Below are positions 1 to 5,779 of a DNA stretch of 7,109 bases, piece after piece; position 1 is the first letter of the stretch; every line of letters begins with the position of its first letter. The translations under genes were made by a program, and so were the position numbers. The stretch is from Acidobacteriota bacterium (GTDB lineage: Bacteria; Acidobacteriota; HRBIN11), in assembly GCA_025061865.1 (NCBI GenBank), contig JANXAA010000110.1, forward strand, positions 1-7,109. Reading direction: 5' to 3'. The notes beneath the pieces are model-generated. The model was not told the origin of the DNA and ran no database searches. It saw only the letters and a program-made list of their open reading frames with translations.

Positions 1-1
1 G

Positions 2-451
2 AGCCGCTCGATTCGGTCGTACGCCCCTGTCGGCCACCGGCATACGGCCGAAGTCCAGATGGCCCTGAACTTGACGGCCGTGCATCTGTCAATGACGGCC
101 GTCGAGACTGTCCGGGGCGTCCTGGCGACCTGTCACGTCTTTTCGAAGCAACCTATCACAGAGCGGGACTTGTGGCGGGTCTATCGAGAGACCTATACCG
201 GTGAGCCCTTCGTGCGCATCGTCCATGAGCGTACGGGCCTGTACCGGCATCCGGACCCCAAGGTCCTCATCGGGAGCAACTATGCCGACGTGGGATGGGC
301 GTTCGACGAACAGACGGGCCGCATCGTAGCCTTCGGGGCCATCGACAACCTGACGAAGGGGGCTGCCGGGAACGCCGTTCAGTGCCTCAACCTCCTGTGC
401 GGGTTTGATGAACGGACGGGCCTCGACGCCCCGGGCCTGTATCCAGTGTAG
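2..451 (+). CDS. lysY: [LysW]-aminoadipate/glutamate semialdehyde dehydrogenase (ArgC/LysY family), 3' part
   Basis: This is the C-terminal 149 codons of an ArgC-family reductase; the start lies upstream of the window, and the frame is open from base 2 to the TAG at 449-451. The family reduces a LysW-bound (or N-acetylated) gamma/delta-acyl phosphate to the semialdehyde with NADPH in the cytoplasm. Visible family marks are the GHRHTAE segment (residues 11-17 of the fragment), which carries the His next to the active site, and the C-terminal dinucleotide-domain stretch with AIDNLTKGAAGNAVQ followed by CLNLLCGFDE, typical of the ArgC end. Because lysZ, lysJ and lysK follow on the same strand, LysY is a better name than ArgC; sequence alone does not exclude use in arginine synthesis as well. 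The internal ATG at 59 is not the start, since conserved residues precede it. Confidence 0.93.
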   Translation, partial: SRSIRSYAPVGHRHTAEVQMALNLTAVHLSMTAVETVRGVLATCHVFSKQPITERDLWRVYRETYTGEPFVRIVHERTGLYRHPDPKVLIGSNYADVGWAFDEQTGRIVAFGAIDNLTKGAAGNAVQCLNLLCGFDERTGLDAPGLYPV

Positions 452-464
452 GCGATCCAGTAGT

Positions 465-627
465 CGGCAGATAGGCAGATGGGCAGGTAGTAACAAGCGG
501 GAAAATGGGAAAGGAGGAATGTGCAGGCCTCTGGCCAGCGGGAGTGGAGATGACCTCCTTACAGGTTATCCATTTCCCTACCTGCCGCCTGCTTGTCTAT
601 CGGACCTGTCCACCTGCCGAAGGGCCG
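465..627. repeat. Intergenic imperfect-palindrome element, copy A (lysY-lysZ spacer)
   Basis: The spacer after lysY holds a repeat with inverted arms. Left arm 475-490 (GCAGATGGGCAGGTAG) is nearly complementary to 577-592, and AAGGAGG at 511-517 pairs exactly with CCTCCTT at 554-560. Blocks of this element recur in the same order in the lysJ-lysK spacer: AGTAA(C/G)AAGCGG at 489, GAAAATGGGA at 501-510, GGAGATGAC at 546-554 and TTTCCCTACCTGCC at 573-586, the last two blocks being 18 bases apart in both copies. The right end 602-627 matches the reverse complement of 2910-2935 at 23 of 26 positions. No reading frame in it looks coding. It resembles a dispersed intergenic palindromic repeat (REP- or MITE-like); this class is inference. 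Confidence 0.7.
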
Positions 628-647
628 AATTACCCAACTCCCGATTC

Positions 648-652
648 AGGAG
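648..652 (+). promoter_or_regulatory. Ribosome binding site deciding the lysZ start
   Basis: AGGAG lies nine bases before the ATG at 662. A longer in-frame extension from a TTG at 593 would add 23 residues that run through the repeat element and precede the conserved N-terminal strand, so the ATG at 662 is preferred. Confidence 0.65.
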
Positions 653-661
653 CTTTCGCCT

Positions 662-1465
662 ATGGACGTCGTCAAGGTCGGAGGTTCAGCGGGCCTGGAT
701 CTGGAAGCCATCGCCGACGACGTGGCGAGCCTCTGGCGAGAGGGTCGCCGGATGGTCCTCGTCCACGGAGGATCCGACGAGACCAACCGCTTGGCCGAGC
801 GGCTTGGGCAAACGCCCCGCTTCGTGACATCCGAGTCGGGCTACGTGAGCCGTTTCACGGACCGGCCCATGCTGGAGGTCTTCCTGATGGCGACGGCCTT
901 GATCAACCGCCGGTGGGTCGAAGCCCTGCAGGGACGGGGCGTGAACGCCCTGGGCCTCTCGGGCCTGGACGGTCGCCTCGTCGAGGGCCGACGGAAAGAC
1001 GTCCTGCGGGTCGTTGAGGCCGGGCGGGCCCGGGTCTTACGGGGCGACTGGACCGGTATCCCGGAACGGGTCGACAGACGCCTCCTGGGGTTTTTGATAG
1101 AATCCGGTTATCTGCCTGTAATTGCCCCGGTGGCCGTTAGCCCCAAAGGGGAGGCGTTGAACGTGGACGGGGACCGCCTGGCCGCCGCCGTCGCCGGGAC
1201 ATTTCAGGCCGCGACGCTTGTCATCCTCACGAACGTGCCTGGTATACTGCGACGGTATCCCGACGAGGCGAGTCTCATCGGTCGAGTGACCCGCTCCGAG
1301 CTGGATGAACTTCGGTCTCTGGTTCAGGGCGGGATGCGCAAAAAGCTCCTGGCCGCCGCCGCGGCCCTGGACGCCGGTGTCGGCCGAGTCGTCATCGCCG
1401 ACGGCCGGCGGTCGTTGCCCCTGCGGACCGCCCTCGCCGGCGAGGGGACGATCATCGAGGAATAG
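662..1465 (+). CDS. lysZ: [LysW]-aminoadipate kinase
   Basis: Amino-acid kinase of 267 residues that uses ATP to phosphorylate the side-chain carboxylate of aminoadipate (or glutamate) attached to LysW, forming the acyl phosphate used by LysY. The sequence begins MDVVKVGGS, the phosphate-binding strand with Lys5. VHGGSDETN (34-42) and GYVSRFTD (60-67) are LysZ-type versions of motifs that in acetylglutamate kinase ArgB recognise the acetyl group. NVDGD (167-171), LTNVPG (189-194) and GGMRKKLLAA (223-232) complete the family pattern, and the length is normal. It sits 210 bp after lysY and 258 bp before lysJ, co-directional with both. ArgB is the main alternative; the SxETN and SRFTD motifs together with lysJ and lysK next door favour LysZ. 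Confidence 0.93.
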   Translation: MDVVKVGGSAGLDLEAIADDVASLWREGRRMVLVHGGSDETNRLAERLGQTPRFVTSESGYVSRFTDRPMLEVFLMATALINRRWVEALQGRGVNALGLSGLDGRLVEGRRKDVLRVVEAGRARVLRGDWTGIPERVDRRLLGFLIESGYLPVIAPVAVSPKGEALNVDGDRLAAAVAGTFQAATLVILTNVPGILRRYPDEASLIGRVTRSELDELRSLVQGGMRKKLLAAAAALDAGVGRVVIADGRRSLPLRTALAGEGTIIEE

Positions 1466-1480
1466 GTCAATTCAGCCGAT

Positions 1481-1493
1481 CGGCAGATAGGCA
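1481..1493 (+). repeat. 13-bp fragment shared with repeat copy A
   Basis: CGGCAGATAGGCA lies 15 bp after the lysZ stop and is identical to 465-477, which lies 13 bp after the lysY stop. The equivalent position after each gene suggests a degraded third member of the same spacer repeat family. The far end of this spacer (about 1660-1695) has a C/T-rich stretch that loosely resembles the right arm, but I could not align it firmly. Confidence 0.5.
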
Positions 1494-1513
1494 TGATTCC
1501 AGGAGTAACCCCC

Positions 1514-1541
1514 GGAGAGGCGAACCCTTGGGTCGCCTTCC
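1514..1541 (+). other. Strong imperfect hairpin downstream of lysZ
   Basis: GGA-AGGCG-ACCC pairs with GGGT-CGCCT-TCC around a two-base TT turn (12 pairs, with a bulged G at 1517 and a bulged A at 1523). It starts 49 bp after the lysZ stop. No T-run follows (the next bases are TATGACC), so it is not a canonical intrinsic terminator. It could protect a 3' end, cause partial termination or be part of a repeat. Confidence 0.5.
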
Positions 1542-1556
1542 TATGACCGCCGTCAT

Positions 1557-1596
1557 TGCCGGCCGTGTTCCGACGGGAAGGCTCCCAGGGCCGGCA
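1557..1596 (+). other. Second hairpin in the lysZ-lysJ spacer
   Basis: TGCCGGCC at 1557-1564 is exactly complementary to GGCCGGCA at 1589-1596, giving an 8-bp GC-rich stem around a 24-base loop. It follows the first hairpin by 15 bp and precedes lysJ by 127 bp. It has no T-run. A role in transcript processing or attenuation is possible but unproven. Confidence 0.45.
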
Positions 1597-1625
1597 GGCT
1601 CAGCATAGGGATGACTGCATGACGC

Positions 1626-1655
1626 CGGGCATTTGAACTTCGGGCATTTGAACTT
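1626..1655 (+). repeat. Perfect 15-bp tandem duplication upstream of lysJ
   Basis: CGGGCATTTGAACTT occurs twice head to tail (1626-1640 and 1641-1655), ending 68 bp before the lysJ ATG. Each unit contains TTGAAC, a four-of-six match to a sigma-70 -35 box. The first, at 1633-1638, is 17 bp from TATCTC at 1656-1661, a poor -10. It may be a recent slippage duplication or a paired binding site. Confidence 0.75.
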
Positions 1656-1723
1656 TATCTCTATTTCCTCCTTCCCGACTGCCCATTTACCGAACCGCTG
1701 AACTCCGACCTGCGGAGACGACC

Positions 1724-2908
1724 ATGACGGAAGCGAGCGTGACGTCCATAGAAGCGACTGACATTGAAGCTCGCCATGGCATCGGAGTCTTCGCCCTCCG
1801 AGGCATCACGTTGGTCCGGGGGGAGGGTGCCGTCGTGTGGGACGACCGGAACCGGGCCTATATCGATTGCACGTCGGCCCACGGAGTCGCCATCTTGGGC
1901 CACAGCCATCCGGCCGTCGTGGCGGCTATCCGTGAACAGTCGGGCCGTCTTATGAATTGCACAGGCATCTTTGCTAACGACCAACGGGCGGCCCTTATGC
2001 AGGAACTGGCAGCCGTCTTGCCGAACGGGATGGATCGCTTCTTTTTCTGTAACTCGGGGACCGAAGCCGTCGAGGCGGCCCTAAAGATCGCTCGAGTCGT
2101 GACGGGCCGCCGAGGCGTCGTCGCCGCCAAGGGCGGGTTTCATGGCCGCACGATGGGCGCCCTGAGTGCAACCTGGGAGCCTCGCTATCGGAAGCCCTTC
2201 GAACCCCTCGTCCGGGGGTTCCGGCACGTCCCCTACAACGACCCGGCAGCCCTGGACCGGGCCCTGACCGACCACGTGGGGGCCGTCCTCCTTGAGGTCA
2301 TCCAGGGGGAAGGCGGTGTGCGGCTGGGTGCCCCGACCTATCTGCAGACGGCTCAGGCCCTGTGCCAAGACCGGGGGGCCCTATTCATCTTGGACGAGGT
2401 CCAGACGGGATTCGGCCGGACGGGCCGCATGTTCGCCTTGGAACATTACGGCCTGGCGCCGGACATTCTGTGCTTAGGCAAGGGGATCGCCGGGGGATTT
2501 CCGATGGGAGCCGTCGTCCTGGGGCCCCGAGTTCAAAACCTGGCCGTCGGCCAGCACGGCTCGACCTTTGGTGGCAATCCCCTGGCCTGTGCGGCGGCCC
2601 GGGCAGCCCTGCGCATCCTTCAGGCGGAAGGCCTGCCCCGGCAGGCGGCTGAAAAAGGGGCTTACTTATTGGAGCGGCTACGAGACCTGCAAAAGCGCAA
2701 GCGCCTGATCCGGGAAGTGCGGGGTCTCGGACTGATGGTTGGGGTCGAGCTCCGAGTTAAGGTAGCGCCCTTCCTGCAAGCCTTGCAGGAAGCAAGTGTA
2801 CTGGCGATCAACGCCGGGCCGACGGTCCTACGACTTCTGCCGCCATTGGTCATCAGCTACGAACAGCTCGATCAAGTCGTCGCCGCTTTAGACGCAGTCC
2901 TAACATGA
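1724..2908 (+). CDS. lysJ: [LysW]-aminoadipate semialdehyde/glutamate semialdehyde transaminase
   Basis: Class III, PLP-dependent aminotransferase of 394 residues, the usual length for the ArgD/LysJ group. It transfers an amino group from glutamate to the LysW-bound semialdehyde, giving LysW-lysine (or LysW-ornithine). Visible residues are NSGTE (110-114, PLP phosphate), FHGRT with His140, DEVQTGFGRTG with Asp224 (PLP ring nitrogen), LGKG with Lys253 (Schiff base) and STFGGNP (280-286). GGAG at 1714-1717, six bases before the ATG, supports this start. It follows lysZ by 258 bp and precedes lysK by 250 bp. Acetylornithine aminotransferase ArgD is the nearest alternative; context decides for LysJ. 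No truncation or missing catalytic residue is seen. Confidence 0.92.
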   Translation: MTEASVTSIEATDIEARHGIGVFALRGITLVRGEGAVVWDDRNRAYIDCTSAHGVAILGHSHPAVVAAIREQSGRLMNCTGIFANDQRAALMQELAAVLPNGMDRFFFCNSGTEAVEAALKIARVVTGRRGVVAAKGGFHGRTMGALSATWEPRYRKPFEPLVRGFRHVPYNDPAALDRALTDHVGAVLLEVIQGEGGVRLGAPTYLQTAQALCQDRGALFILDEVQTGFGRTGRMFALEHYGLAPDILCLGKGIAGGFPMGAVVLGPRVQNLAVGQHGSTFGGNPLACAAARAALRILQAEGLPRQAAEKGAYLLERLRDLQKRKRLIREVRGLGLMVGVELRVKVAPFLQALQEASVLAINAGPTVLRLLPPLVISYEQLDQVVAALDAVLT

Positions 2909-2909
2909 T

Positions 2910-3130
2910 CGACCCTTCGGCAGGCGGGCAGGTCCGCAGAGGGGTGGATAGTAAGAAGCGGAAAATGGGAGAGAGGAGGGTACGGGCCTTCAGCCGGTGG
3001 GAGAGGGAAAGAGATGCGGCTTCGCATCGGACCTTACCGGGCATGGCGGTGCCTCTACAGGGGACCCTCCGTGGAGATGACTCCCCAGGGCTCTCGGATT
3101 TTCCCTACCTGCCTATCAGCTGATCGCCCG
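2910..3130. repeat. Intergenic imperfect-palindrome element, copy B (lysJ-lysK spacer)
   Basis: This element starts one base after the lysJ stop and nearly fills the spacer. It shares ordered blocks with copy A: AGTAAGAAGCGG at 2950, GAAAATGGGA at 2961-2970, GAGGAGG near 2973, GGGCCTTC near 2984, GGGAG at 2999-3003, GGAGATGAC at 3073-3081 and TTTCCCTACCTGCC at 3100-3113. Its left end 2910-2935 is the inverted counterpart of 602-627. GGAAAAT at 2960-2966 pairs with ATTTTCC at 3098-3104. Relative to copy A it has about 68 extra bases (3004-3071). No coding frame in it is convincing. Confidence 0.7.
3013..3028 (+). other. Small perfect hairpin inside repeat copy B
   Basis: GATGCG and CGCATC form a perfect 6-bp stem around a GCTT tetraloop. 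It lies in the 68-base segment that copy B has and copy A lacks. It has no T-run after it. Confidence 0.45.
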
Positions 3131-3158
3131 ACCTGCTCAAATGCCGAATGCCTGAGCC

Positions 3159-4226
3159 ATGACCGATTCTGAAGCCTTGCAACTCTTAGAGTCAATGCTT
3201 CGGATTCCCAGTCCCTCAGGACAGGAGGCTGAACTGGCTGACTTCCTCGTCCGTCGGATGACGGATTGCGGGTTCCGGGCTTGTATTGACGAGGTCGGCA
3301 ACGCCGTCGGGGAAGTCGGAGAGGGCCCAACGACCATTGTCTTGCTTGGTCATATGGACACGGTACCTGGCGAGATCCCTGTCCGCTATGAGGGGAACTG
3401 CTTATATGGACGGGGCGCCGTCGATGCGAAGGGTCCCCTGGCGGCCTTCATCGCCGCGGCGGCCCGCTTGGCTCGTCGTAGCGATTTTCTCTGTCGGCTG
3501 GTCGTCATCGGCTGTGTCGAGGAAGAAGTACCATCTTCCCGAGGAGCCTTCTTTGTGCGGGACCGATATCGGCCTGACTTTTGCGTCGTCGGGGAGCCCA
3601 GCGGCTGGGACGGTCTTACGATCGGCTATAAGGGCTCCCTCCAAGTCGTCATTCGTATCGAAGGTCCCGCGAGCCATAGCGCGCATGAGCGAGTGCCGGT
3701 GGCCGAGCAAGCCTGCGAGGCTTGGGTCCGCATCCGGTCCAGCGCCGAAACTTTCAATGTCCATCGATCTCGGGCTTTCGAGCGTCTTCGACCCGCCTTG
3801 ACAGGTCTCCGGAGCGGTGGGGACGGCCTCATGGAGTGGGCCGAGCTGGACATACACTTGCGTCTCCCGCCAGACTTGCCGCCAGCGTCTGCCGAGGCGT
3901 GGCTCCGAGAGCAAGTCGGGGAGGGCCGGGTGACCGTCCGGGGCGCTGTCCCAGCGTGGGTCGGTTCCCGTACGACGCCCCTTCACCGGGCCTTCGCCCG
4001 AGCCATCCGGCGGGCTGGCGGGACACCTCGGTATCTGCTGAAGACCGGGACGTCGGACCTGAACGTCGTCGCCCCGGCGTGGCAGTGCCCGGCCCTCGCC
4101 TATGGCCCCGGCGACGCCGCCTTAGACCACACGCCAGAGGAGCACATCGTCGTCCCAGAGTTCTGGCGAAGCCTTCGCGTCTTAGAAGAGGCTCTTTGGG
4201 AAATCGGCGACGTGCGAAGAGCATAA
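3159..4226 (+). CDS. lysK: [LysW]-lysine hydrolase, M20 metallopeptidase family
   Basis: M20-family zinc (or cobalt) amidohydrolase of 355 residues that cleaves the bond between the LysW C-terminal glutamate and lysine (or ornithine), the last step of the carrier-protein route. The catalytic domain shows GHMDTVPG (His65, Asp67), GRGAVDAKG (bridging Asp89), EEE at 121-123 (general base and metal ligand, probably Glu122 and Glu123) and GEPSG (Glu146). A lid/dimerisation domain follows with SHSAH (172-176), then TGTSDLN (296-302) and DHTPEEH with the last metal ligand His324. The start is fixed by an in-frame TGA at 3153-3155 just upstream. No clear Shine-Dalgarno sequence precedes it, unlike lysZ and lysJ. 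ArgE or DapE are family relatives; context favours LysK. Confidence 0.92.
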   Translation: MTDSEALQLLESMLRIPSPSGQEAELADFLVRRMTDCGFRACIDEVGNAVGEVGEGPTTIVLLGHMDTVPGEIPVRYEGNCLYGRGAVDAKGPLAAFIAAAARLARRSDFLCRLVVIGCVEEEVPSSRGAFFVRDRYRPDFCVVGEPSGWDGLTIGYKGSLQVVIRIEGPASHSAHERVPVAEQACEAWVRIRSSAETFNVHRSRAFERLRPALTGLRSGGDGLMEWAELDIHLRLPPDLPPASAEAWLREQVGEGRVTVRGAVPAWVGSRTTPLHRAFARAIRRAGGTPRYLLKTGTSDLNVVAPAWQCPALAYGPGDAALDHTPEEHIVVPEFWRSLRVLEEALWEIGDVRRA

Positions 4227-4261
4227 AGCAAAGGGCCGAAGGACGCAGGGCATGAAGCACT

Positions 4262-4302
4262 CTTTGACTGAGACCCGGGGGGCCAGCCCCTTTCTCACAA
4301 AG
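4262..4302. terminator. Hairpin between convergent lysK and pyk, possible bidirectional terminator
   Basis: CTTTG (4262-4266) pairs with CAAAG (4298-4302), TGAGA (4269-4273) with TCTCA (4293-4297) and GGGG (4277-4280) with CCCC (4287-4290) around a GGCCAG loop, with an AC bulge and a CCC/TT internal loop. It lies 36 bp past the lysK stop and overlaps the last codons and stop of pyk. Neither side has a clear T-run, so termination is inferred from position and structure only. Confidence 0.45.
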
Positions 4303-5737
4303 TCACGTACTGGAACCAGTTCGTCTGGCCTGGCTTGGCCAGGGGGACGCCGCCCGTGATGACGACGGGTGTCCCAGCCGGGAGGCCCGCTTCGGCCCGG
4401 GCCTTGGCTTTCATTTCCTCGACGAGGGTATCCAGGTTATCGTGGGGATGGACGGAAAACGTCCGCACGCCCCGCACGAGGCTCAAGAGCCGACGCGTCC
4501 GTTCGTTCGGCGTGAAGGCCAAGATCGGCTGACGCGGCCGGTAGCTGGCGATGATCCGAACGGTCGAGCCCGACCAGGTCGGGACCAGGATGGCCTGCAC
4601 GTCCAACCGATGAGCCAGTTCGTAAACGGCGTAACACACGGCGTGCTGATGGGCCGGTAGGACGTCGTCTCGCCGGTAGGACGCCAGAGGCCGCACGGTC
4701 CGCTCGTAGGCTTCGACTCGTTCGATGACCCGTCGGAGCGTGCGCACGGCCTCGACAGGATATTTCCCCCGGGCCGTCTCGTCCGATAGCATGATGGCGT
4801 CCGTCCCGTCCAAGATGGCGTTCGTAATGTCGGTCACCTCCGCCCGCGTAGGGGCCGGTTGTTCGATCATCGACGTAAGGACCTGGGTCGCCGTGATGAC
4901 GGGGACGGCCCGACGGCGGGCCTGCCGAATGATTTCCTTTTGGTGAATCCCGATCTCCTCCAAGGGGAGTTCGACGCCCAGGTCCCCACGGGCGACCATG
5001 ATAGCGTCCGCCTCGGTCAGGATGGACTCCAGATTTTGAAGCGCTTGAGGCTTTTCGAGCTTGGCGATGACCGGGAGTTCCGCCCCAAGGGCATGCAAAA
5101 GACGCCGGACTGCCCGGAGGTCCTCCGCCGCTCGGACAAACGAGAGAGATATTACGTCGACCCCGGCCTCGACGCCCCAGGCCAAGTCCGTCCGGTCCTT
5201 GTCCGTCAGCGCCGGCCGGCCCGTCGGGACGTCCGGCAAGTTGACGCCCTTGCGACTGAAGAGGTACCCACCATGAATCACTCGAGTGATGACGTGGCGG
5301 CCCCGGACAGCTTCGACGAGCGTCGTGATCATCCCATCTGCCATCAGGATACGGTGACCGGGTCGGACCTCGACCGGGAGGGCGTCATACAGGACCGGAA
5401 CTTCACCAGGATGGCAGGTCGAACCTGGCACGAGGACGACCTCTGCCCCGCTTTGCAGATGAAGGGGTTCCTCTTCCAGAGAACCGACCCGAATCTTGGG
5501 ACCCGCCAGGTCCAGCAAGATCGCGACGGACACGCCCAACCGCTGGGACGCTTCGCGAACCGTGTGCACGACGCTGGCATGGGTGTCGGGGGTCCCGTGA
5601 GCCGCATTGATCCGTACGATTTGAACGCCCTCGGCCAAGATATCGTCCCACCGGCCCGTACAGGCCGGCCCGGCTGTCACGACGATCTGGGTCATGCGGG
5701 TCGAGACGGCCTCGATTGAAGCAAAACGATACGCCAT
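4295..5737 (-). CDS. pyk: Pyruvate kinase, potassium-independent type by sequence
   Basis: Glycolytic enzyme of 480 residues converting phosphoenolpyruvate and ADP to pyruvate and ATP. The TIM-barrel A domain carries Arg42, the catalytic segment IAKLEKP with Lys226 and Glu228, MVARGDLGVE with Asp252, and TATQ with Thr284. The B domain includes SRKGVNLPD (161-169), and the C-terminal domain (about 360-480) has the WSGST segment (388-392) and a GGVPLAKPGQTN end. The usual NFSH is NAAH (44-47) and the usual GPEIR is GPKIR with Lys81, the pattern of potassium-independent kinases. The ATG at 5737 has GAGG seven bases upstream; an inner ATG at 5695 aligns with many family starts but lacks a ribosome site, so 14 extra residues are possible but not proven. 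It converges on lysK and diverges from the beta-barrel genes. Confidence 0.96.
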   Translation of the reverse strand: MAYRFASIEAVSTRMTQIVVTAGPACTGRWDDILAEGVQIVRINAAHGTPDTHASVVHTVREASQRLGVSVAILLDLAGPKIRVGSLEEEPLHLQSGAEVVLVPGSTCHPGEVPVLYDALPVEVRPGHRILMADGMITTLVEAVRGRHVITRVIHGGYLFSRKGVNLPDVPTGRPALTDKDRTDLAWGVEAGVDVISLSFVRAAEDLRAVRRLLHALGAELPVIAKLEKPQALQNLESILTEADAIMVARGDLGVELPLEEIGIHQKEIIRQARRRAVPVITATQVLTSMIEQPAPTRAEVTDITNAILDGTDAIMLSDETARGKYPVEAVRTLRRVIERVEAYERTVRPLASYRRDDVLPAHQHAVCYAVYELAHRLDVQAILVPTWSGSTVRIIASYRPRQPILAFTPNERTRRLLSLVRGVRTFSVHPHDNLDTLVEEMKAKARAEAGLPAGTPVVITGGVPLAKPGQTNWFQYVTL

Positions 5738-5773
5738 CCTAATGCCTCGTTGGAGTCACACGGCTCTTAGGGG

Positions 5774-5779
5774 ATTATA
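5774..5779 (-). promoter_or_regulatory. Candidate pyk -10 element (perfect TATAAT)
   Basis: Read on the minus strand this is TATAAT, 36 bp upstream of the pyk ATG at 5737, predicting a leader of roughly 30 bases. The matching -35 position is poor (TTAGGC with an 18-bp spacer). A perfect -10 in GC-rich DNA at the right distance makes it plausible. Confidence 0.5.

Noticed and set aside
452..661. Lysine riboswitch or other known leader RNA upstream of lysZ
   Set aside because: The structure here is a long imperfect palindrome repeated elsewhere in the cluster; I could not see the multi-helix core of a lysine riboswitch.
505..1017. Plus-strand open frame of 170 codons overlapping the lysZ start
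   Set aside because: It runs out of frame through lysZ and through the repeat element; the Pro/Arg/Gly-rich translation is typical of a shadow frame in GC-rich DNA.
2905..3123. 72-codon plus-strand frame in the lysJ-lysK spacer
   Set aside because: It is made almost entirely of the intergenic repeat, and its translation is low-complexity with no family resemblance.
465..3130. Repeat copies as ends of one composite transposon carrying lysZ and lysJ
   Set aside because: There is no transposase gene, no target-site duplication that I can see, and the enclosed genes are in normal pathway order with lysY and lysK outside.
3402..3986. Minus-strand open frame of 194 codons
   Set aside because: It is antisense to lysK, which has all its metal-binding motifs; no family is recognisable in the antisense product.
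4859..5719. Plus-strand open frame of 286 codons
   Set aside because: It lies fully antisense to pyruvate kinase, whose catalytic motifs are intact. The translation is charged and lacks any recognisable domain or ribosome site.
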